This document shows, piece by piece, positions 59,343 to 64,000 of a DNA stretch of 64,000 nucleotides. Made by a program: the position numbers and the translations under genes. This stretch comes from CAZQWJ01 sp964597265 (GTDB lineage Bacteria > Patescibacteriota > 4484-211 > JAGQKX01): contig CAZQWJ010000001.1 of NCBI GenBank assembly GCA_964597265.1, positions 29,118 through 93,117 of the forward strand. Direction: 5' to 3'. Position 1 is the stretch's first letter, and every line of letters begins with the position of its first letter. The notes beneath the pieces were generated by a model. The model was not told the DNA's origin, did no database searches, and saw nothing but the letters and a program-made list of their open reading frames with translations.

Positions 59343-60983
59343 ATGGCAAAGAAAATAGTATACGCAGAAGATGCTCGAAAAAAACTCAAGACAGGTGTAG
59401 ACATGTTGTCTCGTGCGGTTGCGACAACGCTCGGTCCCAAAGGGCGCAATGTTGCGCTTTCTCAAAGTTTTGGTGGTCCCACCGTCACCCATGATGGTAT
59501 TACTGTTGCAAAAGCTATAGAGCTCAAAGATCCGTTTGAACAGATGGGTGTAGAGATTCTCCGCGAGGCAGCGAGCAAAACTGATGATGTCGCTGGTGAC
59601 GGTACTACAACTTCAGTCGTATTGGCTCAGGCGATTGTCGAAGAAGGCCTTAAGAACATCGCTGCTGGGGTGAATCCTATGCTCCTTCGTGCGGGGATTG
59701 CGTCTGCCGCTTCCAAAGTGGTTGATGAGTTGAAGTCTATCAAGCGTGACGTTACAACATTCGAAGAGAAAAAGCAGGTTGCGTCTCTTTCTGCCGCAGA
59801 TACCGAAATTGGAGAAAAGATTGCCGAGGCATTTGAAAAAGTCGGTGACGAGGGAGTAATCACGGTCGAAGAATCACGTGGTTTAGAGTTCGAAATTGAT
59901 TACCGTGAAGGGATGCAGTTTGATCGCGGGTATGTATCCGCATATTTTGTTACAGACACACAGCGCATGGAATCGGTCGTAGAAGACGCACACATCCTGA
60001 TCACTGATCGTAAGATCTCCGCTATAAACGATCTTCTCCCCATGCTCGAAAACCTTATCAAAATCACCAAAAATTTCGTTATCATCGCCGAAGATATCGA
60101 AGCTGAAGCATTGGCCACGTTAGTAGTAAATCGTCTGCGTGGTACGTTCAATGTGTTGGCAGTCAAAGCTCCAGGGTTTGGAGATCGTCGCAAGGCAATG
60201 CTTGAGGATATCGCTGTTTTGACCGGCGCACAGGTCATTTCCGAAGAACTCGGACGCAAGTTAGACAGTGTCACTGTCGAAGATCTTGGTCGTGCGGATC
60301 GAGTTGTTAGCACCAAAGACGACACTATTGTTGTTGGTGGAAAAGGCGATAAAGACGCCATACTCGCTCGGGTAGACCAGATCAAAGCACAAATGGATCA
60401 AACCGACTCCGATTATGACAAAGAAAAACTACAGGAGCGTTTGGCAAAACTGTCTGGTGGTGTTGCAGTATTAGGTGTTGGCGCTGCAACAGAAACCGAA
60501 ATGAAAGAGAAGAAATATCGTGTAGAAGATGCTCAAAAGGCGACCCGTGCTGCAATCGAGGAGGGTATTGTTGCGGGTGGCGGTGTTGCGCTGTTGCGCG
60601 CGCGTAAGGTACTCGAGAAGGACATGCAAGGAACAAACGAAACAGAAGTAGCACACCGCATTGTGTACAAAGCGCTTGAGGCACCTGTTCGTCAGCTTGC
60701 ACGCAATGCAGGGTTTGACGAAGGTTGGGTTGTGCGCGAGATAGATGGCAAAGATGGTGATACCGGGTTTAATGTGATGACTGGTGAATTTGGCTCTATG
60801 GTAGAACAGGGGATCATAGATCCGGTAAAAGTAACTCGCTCAGCAGTAGAAAACGCTGCATCAGTTGCTATTAGTATCCTCACCACTGAGGCATTGGTAG
60901 CAGAGGTCAAAGAAGAAAAAGAAACTACTCCAGCCGCACCAGGAATGGATCCTGACATGGGTGGTATGGGCGGCATGATGTAA
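59343..60983 (+). CDS. groEL: Chaperonin GroEL
   Basis: A 546-aa group I chaperonin. Key segments: ATTLGPKGRNVALSQSFGGP, the ATPase loop DVAGDGTTTSVVLAQA, the apical domain with VDSVTVEDLG-like residues, and the C-terminal flexible tail rich in Gly and Met (DPDMGGMGGMM). Normal length. No Shine-Dalgarno sequence; translation may depend on groES transcription or a promoter inside the repeat. Confidence 0.96.
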   Translation: MAKKIVYAEDARKKLKTGVDMLSRAVATTLGPKGRNVALSQSFGGPTVTHDGITVAKAIELKDPFEQMGVEILREAASKTDDVAGDGTTTSVVLAQAIVEEGLKNIAAGVNPMLLRAGIASAASKVVDELKSIKRDVTTFEEKKQVASLSAADTEIGEKIAEAFEKVGDEGVITVEESRGLEFEIDYREGMQFDRGYVSAYFVTDTQRMESVVEDAHILITDRKISAINDLLPMLENLIKITKNFVIIAEDIEAEALATLVVNRLRGTFNVLAVKAPGFGDRRKAMLEDIAVLTGAQVISEELGRKLDSVTVEDLGRADRVVSTKDDTIVVGGKGDKDAILARVDQIKAQMDQTDSDYDKEKLQERLAKLSGGVAVLGVGAATETEMKEKKYRVEDAQKATRAAIEEGIVAGGGVALLRARKVLEKDMQGTNETEVAHRIVYKALEAPVRQLARNAGFDEGWVVREIDGKDGDTGFNVMTGEFGSMVEQGIIDPVKVTRSAVENAASVAISILTTEALVAEVKEEKETTPAAPGMDPDMGGMGGMM

Positions 60984-61050
60984 GGTTTCTCCTCGTATCA
61001 AAGATACTTACTTGGGTATTCGTCCAATTACTAATTTAGGGTGATTTAGA

Positions 61051-61545
61051 TTAACGTACGGTCATCTTTTCTACCGTCTTTGTGGTGGTGTCGAAGATGA
61101 TGAAGGTGGATTGGCCGGTACTGAAGCCTTGAATTTCCCCTGGGTTAATGAGCAAGGTCTGCCCTATCTGTTCCTCGTGGTACTCATGCGTATGTCCAAA
61201 AATACACAGATCAAACGCTCCTGATTGTGCAGCTAATTCGGACTGCCGTGGGTAGTGGTTCATAAACACCCGTATCCCATCAATTGTGTCTTCATACACG
61301 TCGCCGCATAGCTTGATTTTCGCGGACGCATCCATCTTGCGTGTCAGCGCGACCCGTTCGCCTTCGTTATTACCCCAGACAAATTTGACTGGCCCGTTGA
61401 ATTGTTCTAGCACAGGCAATCCTGGCGGGGAGATGAAGTCGCCGGCGAATAAGAGTAATTCGCATCCGGCATCATTGGCCAAGGCAATCGCTTTTTCCAA
61501 ATTGTCCCACCTATCGTGGCTATCACTCATTATTGCGATTTTCAT
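61051..61545 (-). CDS. YfcE/MJ0936-type metallophosphoesterase
   Basis: A 164-aa calcineurin-like phosphoesterase with the five metal-binding blocks: MSDSHDRWDN, LLFAGDFIS, VWGNNEG, FMNHYPRQ and IFGHTHEYHEE. Members cleave phosphodiesters; the substrate is unknown. A TATAAT (complement of 61556-61561) is 10 bases before the start. Confidence 0.88.
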   Translation of the reverse strand: MKIAIMSDSHDRWDNLEKAIALANDAGCELLLFAGDFISPPGLPVLEQFNGPVKFVWGNNEGERVALTRKMDASAKIKLCGDVYEDTIDGIRVFMNHYPRQSELAAQSGAFDLCIFGHTHEYHEEQIGQTLLINPGEIQGFSTGQSTFIIFDTTTKTVEKMTVR

Positions 61546-61563
61546 ACGTGGTTTGATTATATA

Positions 61564-62160
61564 CTAGTTCATCTTTCGCGGATTTTGGAATTTCTTGCCG
61601 TGCCCGGGGATGATCCAATCAGCTTTTTCTAAGATTAACTCGCGGGATGTGCGTAAGGCTTGGGTGTCGGTGACAAATGGATCTTGCAGGCTCAGGAGAG
61701 CCTCCTCGGTGTCAGAGTCCTGCTTGCCGTCTTCCCACCAAAACAGGTCCTGTGCAATACACACAATGCCCTCCTCGGTGTGTACTAACAATGAGGTGTG
61801 TTCTGGGCTATGTCCTGGAGTAGGCACAATCTCTATGGAGGTGCCAGGGATAACGCCTTCATGTGCATATTCTTCATCATTTCTCCAAAGCGTGGTGCCA
61901 TCGTAGACATCTTTATTTGGAAACAAACTCAGGCATAAGAAATGATCAGGATGATAGTGGCTCAGGTATACAAAATCTATATCCGAAGGTTGAAGGTTGT
62001 GTTGCGCCAGTGCCTCCAGCAATTTTGTAGCATTGGCACCAGGGTCTACGACAAACCGTTTGTCATTTGTTTCAATTAATACAGTGGTTGGACTGGCTAC
62101 GTAAGAGCCATCTTCTTTGGGGTACGCATAGCCTTCGATGAGGATGTGAATGGTGTCCAT
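61564..62160 (-). CDS. Metallo-beta-lactamase fold hydrolase
   Basis: A 198-aa MBL protein. The metal motif is HYHPDHFL (HxHxDH), a second His lies in TPGHSPEHTSLLVH, an Asp in CIAQDLFWWED, and the last His in IIPGHGKKFQ. Substrate unknown; glyoxalase II-like or lactonase-like chemistry are possible. A TATAAT (complement of 62173-62178) is 12 bases upstream. Confidence 0.85.
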   Translation of the reverse strand: MDTIHILIEGYAYPKEDGSYVASPTTVLIETNDKRFVVDPGANATKLLEALAQHNLQPSDIDFVYLSHYHPDHFLCLSLFPNKDVYDGTTLWRNDEEYAHEGVIPGTSIEIVPTPGHSPEHTSLLVHTEEGIVCIAQDLFWWEDGKQDSDTEEALLSLQDPFVTDTQALRTSRELILEKADWIIPGHGKKFQNPRKMN

Positions 62161-62209
62161 AGGCTGGTTTTGATTATACAGGATACGCTATACAATCTCC
62201 TATTCCTGA

Positions 62210-62221
62210 TATACTCACCTT
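62210..62221 (+). promoter_or_regulatory. -10 element of the VOC gene, leaderless layout
   Basis: TATACT at 62210-62215 ends 6 bases before ATG 62222, with no Shine-Dalgarno sequence. Confidence 0.4.
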
Positions 62222-62701
62222 ATGACAATTCATCCTGATGTTCACATTGGTCATGTGCATTTGACGGTTTCAGACTTGGAGCGGTCTTTGAGCTTTTATC
62301 GCGATATATTGGGGTTTGAGGTCAGTGCGCGCTACGACACGTCGGCAGTTTTTCTTTCTGCTGGCGGATACCACCACCATATTGGTCTTAACACATGGCA
62401 AGGAGAAGGCATCCCTCCGCAACCACCTCACACGGCGGGCTTGTATCATTTTGCTATTTTATATCCGAGCCGTAAAGAGCTGGCACGGGCGGTGCAGCGT
62501 CTTATAAAAGCTGACTATCCTATTGACGGCATGGCAGACCATCTTGTTTCGGAAGCAATTTATTTGCGAGATCCTGATAACATTGGCATTGAGTTGTATG
62601 CGGATAGACCGCGGCACGAATGGAAAACAGACCAATCTGGCCAGATCGAGATGGCCACAAAGCCGTTGGATATCAATAATTTGCTATCCGAACTAGCTTA
62701 G
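62222..62701 (+). CDS. VOC family (glyoxalase/dioxygenase-like) protein
   Basis: A 159-aa vicinal-oxygen-chelate fold protein: HIGHVHLTVSDLERSLSFYR, LGFEVSARY, GYHHHIGLNTW and DPDNIGIELYADRP. The His and Glu ligands are in the expected places (HVHLTV, HHIGLN, GIELYA). It is similar to one half of CatE-type catechol dioxygenases, but the activity is unknown. It overlaps the convergent nucleotidyltransferase gene by 9 bases. Confidence 0.85.
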   Translation: MTIHPDVHIGHVHLTVSDLERSLSFYRDILGFEVSARYDTSAVFLSAGGYHHHIGLNTWQGEGIPPQPPHTAGLYHFAILYPSRKELARAVQRLIKADYPIDGMADHLVSEAIYLRDPDNIGIELYADRPRHEWKTDQSGQIEMATKPLDINNLLSELA

Positions 62702-63646
62702 GTAGCGTTGGGAGTGACCTTCTTTCTTTAGTGTCAGGTAATATTCTCGCAAAATCCAACCTCTGTTATCGCGAATGTGGTGGTCAAGTTCTCTCGTAGA
62801 ATCTTTGCGTTGCTGTGTGCGGTATGTCAACCGCTCTAGACCATCAAGCGCCCATGTGACCATGACAAGCGGTGTGCGCAACGGCGCGGTAAGCACAAAC
62901 CATACATGTGTGATGCCTGCAGGGATTCTAATTCTTGCTGGCCGTGATGGCTGGTCTAGCTTGAGGTCGGCCACCTTTTGGCTCCACCAATTAGCAAGGT
63001 GTTGTTTGATCCACTGGTTCGCCTGCAAAAAAGAACGATACGCGTTCGCTTTGTTCCAAAGCACCTTCATCCGTGCAATATCATTGGCGATGTACAGATC
63101 TTGAGTGCGTACCGCAAGCTGATCAATGGTCATGATGTGGTTAAGGCAAAAGGTTTGTCTGGTGTTTTTGTGGCCTAGGCGATATCTTCGTTTGAGGATG
63201 GTAAGTGCAGTTAGGATGATGGCGCGGGTGAGCCATTGACGTTTTGGGGAGGTAATAATAAACAGGTCAATGTCATCATCCTGCGTGGCGTTTTTTGCTG
63301 CAACTGCGCCGGTTACGCCAATAAGTCTGACCCATGGCAACAGGTAGAATAACAGGGTGAGGCGTTTTGCCTTTTTAAGCTTTTTTTTAGAAGCCTGATT
63401 GCGTCCTTGGCGGGCAGTAACAAGTGATTGCCTGCCTTGCTGCATCCAATATGTTTCGTGTTTTTCAAAATCATCCTGAAGCCGATAACGATTTTTCTCA
63501 AGCCACTTAGTGAAAGTGTCATGAGCGATTGCATGTGAGGTGATCAAGTAACGGTGAATCTCGTCCTCATCGAGTGGATAATCAAAGATATTGCTATACG
63601 TAAGCGTCTTGTGCCACAAGGAGAAGAGTGTTTCATAGGATCCCAT
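62693..63646 (-). CDS. Minimal nucleotidyltransferase-like protein
   Basis: A 317-aa protein with a helical N-terminal domain (NIFDYPLDEDEIHRYLI), then the nucleotidyltransferase core RLIGVTGAVAAKNATQDDDI-DLFIIT, whose DDDID is the metal site. The Gly-Ser of the usual motif is Gly-Ala. This family is widespread in CPR genomes and of unknown role. A TACAAT (complement of 63653-63658) is 6 bases before the ATG. Confidence 0.75.
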   Translation of the reverse strand: MGSYETLFSLWHKTLTYSNIFDYPLDEDEIHRYLITSHAIAHDTFTKWLEKNRYRLQDDFEKHETYWMQQGRQSLVTARQGRNQASKKKLKKAKRLTLLFYLLPWVRLIGVTGAVAAKNATQDDDIDLFIITSPKRQWLTRAIILTALTILKRRYRLGHKNTRQTFCLNHIMTIDQLAVRTQDLYIANDIARMKVLWNKANAYRSFLQANQWIKQHLANWWSQKVADLKLDQPSRPARIRIPAGITHVWFVLTAPLRTPLVMVTWALDGLERLTYRTQQRKDSTRELDHHIRDNRGWILREYYLTLKKEGHSQRYLS

Positions 63647-63687
63647 AGCAGGATTGTAGCGTAGTAGACGCTAAGACACAACGTTGG

Positions 63688-63966
63688 TTACAGCGGTGAT
63701 GGTGAGGTGCTTTTGGTCGTAGTGGCAACTGACATCAGGTAATCTTGTGTTTCATGGTGTTGCTGCATGTATCGATAGATGACCCATTGAATCTCCGGTG
63801 ATTCAAGTATCATTTCGAGTAGTAGATCAGGATCGACATCACAGAACGTATGTTCGTCAGAATGTATCCGAATCATGCCCAGATCATAGATAATCCCCGT
63901 ACTATCGGTCAATATGCGACAGCATATGATTTTGTGATAGTCGGAATATTGAATTTTTGTCTGCAC
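63688..63966 (-). CDS. Small hypothetical protein
   Basis: 92 aa from GTG 63966, with cysteines in HKIICCRIL and an acidic helix (DPDLLLEMILESPEIQWVIY). No family is recognised and no motif is visible. An upstream extension would soon meet a stop, so the GTG start is likely. Confidence 0.5.
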   Translation of the reverse strand: MQTKIQYSDYHKIICCRILTDSTGIIYDLGMIRIHSDEHTFCDVDPDLLLEMILESPEIQWVIYRYMQQHHETQDYLMSVATTTKSTSPSPL

Positions 63967-64000
63967 AATGGAATAATCCAGTAATTAAGTAAATGTCGGA

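Noticed and set aside
1..64000. UGA recoded as glycine
   Set aside because: TGA serves as the stop of several well-defined genes, such as prgI, the coiled-coil protein and jag, and no in-frame TGA interrupts conserved domains except in the truncated methyltransferase.

Overview
The window looks like a chromosomal segment of an ultra-small Patescibacteria (Candidate Phyla Radiation) bacterium. The signs are very compact packing with 4-nt gene overlaps, many proteins of families common in that group (PrgI/TraC/VirB4 cluster, DUF4012, DUF4349, minimal nucleotidyltransferase, FemX-like), short versions of universal enzymes (PGK 342 aa, ValS 756 aa, MetG 486 aa), and scarce Shine-Dalgarno sites with -10 hexamers placed directly in front of start codons. 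TGA is used as stop, so this is not a UGA-glycine lineage. The exact class cannot be fixed from the sequence alone. Three 100-N gaps (31820-31919, 34086-34185, 35889-35988) show a metagenomic scaffold.

Layout. 1-10459: a co-directional cell-surface block of secreted or anchored proteins, including a 1056-aa secreted wall hydrolase with two intact M23 domains, running into PrgI, a coiled-coil protein, a TraC-like protein and a VirB4-type ATPase. This is a probable type IV secretion-like apparatus. 10448-17789: the replication origin region, with recF, an unusual PEGA/PGRP-like/SH3 protein and dnaN leftward, an AT-rich oriC with DnaA boxes, then dnaA, rpmH, rnpA, yidC and jag rightward. 17786-23911: polysaccharide or envelope genes (O-antigen-ligase-like, Wzz-like, an SDR-DUF4012 fusion, a methyltransferase) with rnhA embedded. 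23962-33371: information-processing and nucleotide genes (rplY, valS, pyrG, tsaD, metG) plus a HicAB toxin-antitoxin pair. 33411-45045: DNA repair (rmuC, an UvrD-nuclease fusion, pcrA), rsmA, a second YidC, FemX-like, 3D-domain and DUF4349 proteins, and a conspicuous stand-alone gene (41545-42089) with its own strong promoter, leader hairpin, ribosome site and terminator. 45178-48994: thioredoxin and lower glycolysis (gapA, pgk, tpiA) with a frameshifted ORF between gapA and pgk. 49047-58939: LCP, holA, rpsT, murJ, lepA, a WecA-like transferase and an orphan solute-binding lipoprotein. 58989-63966: groES-groEL and several small hydrolases or hypotheticals.

How the parts fit: much of the window serves the cell envelope (secreted hydrolases, LCP ligase, MurJ flippase, WecA-like enzyme, FemX, two YidC insertases, chain-length and polymerase-like proteins) beside core replication and translation. 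The best candidates for something undescribed are the hydrolase-plus-VirB4 surface block, the degenerate amidase inserted between dnaN and recF, the in-frame repeat insertion inside LepA, the self-contained gene at 41644, and the near-universal leaderless promoter layout.
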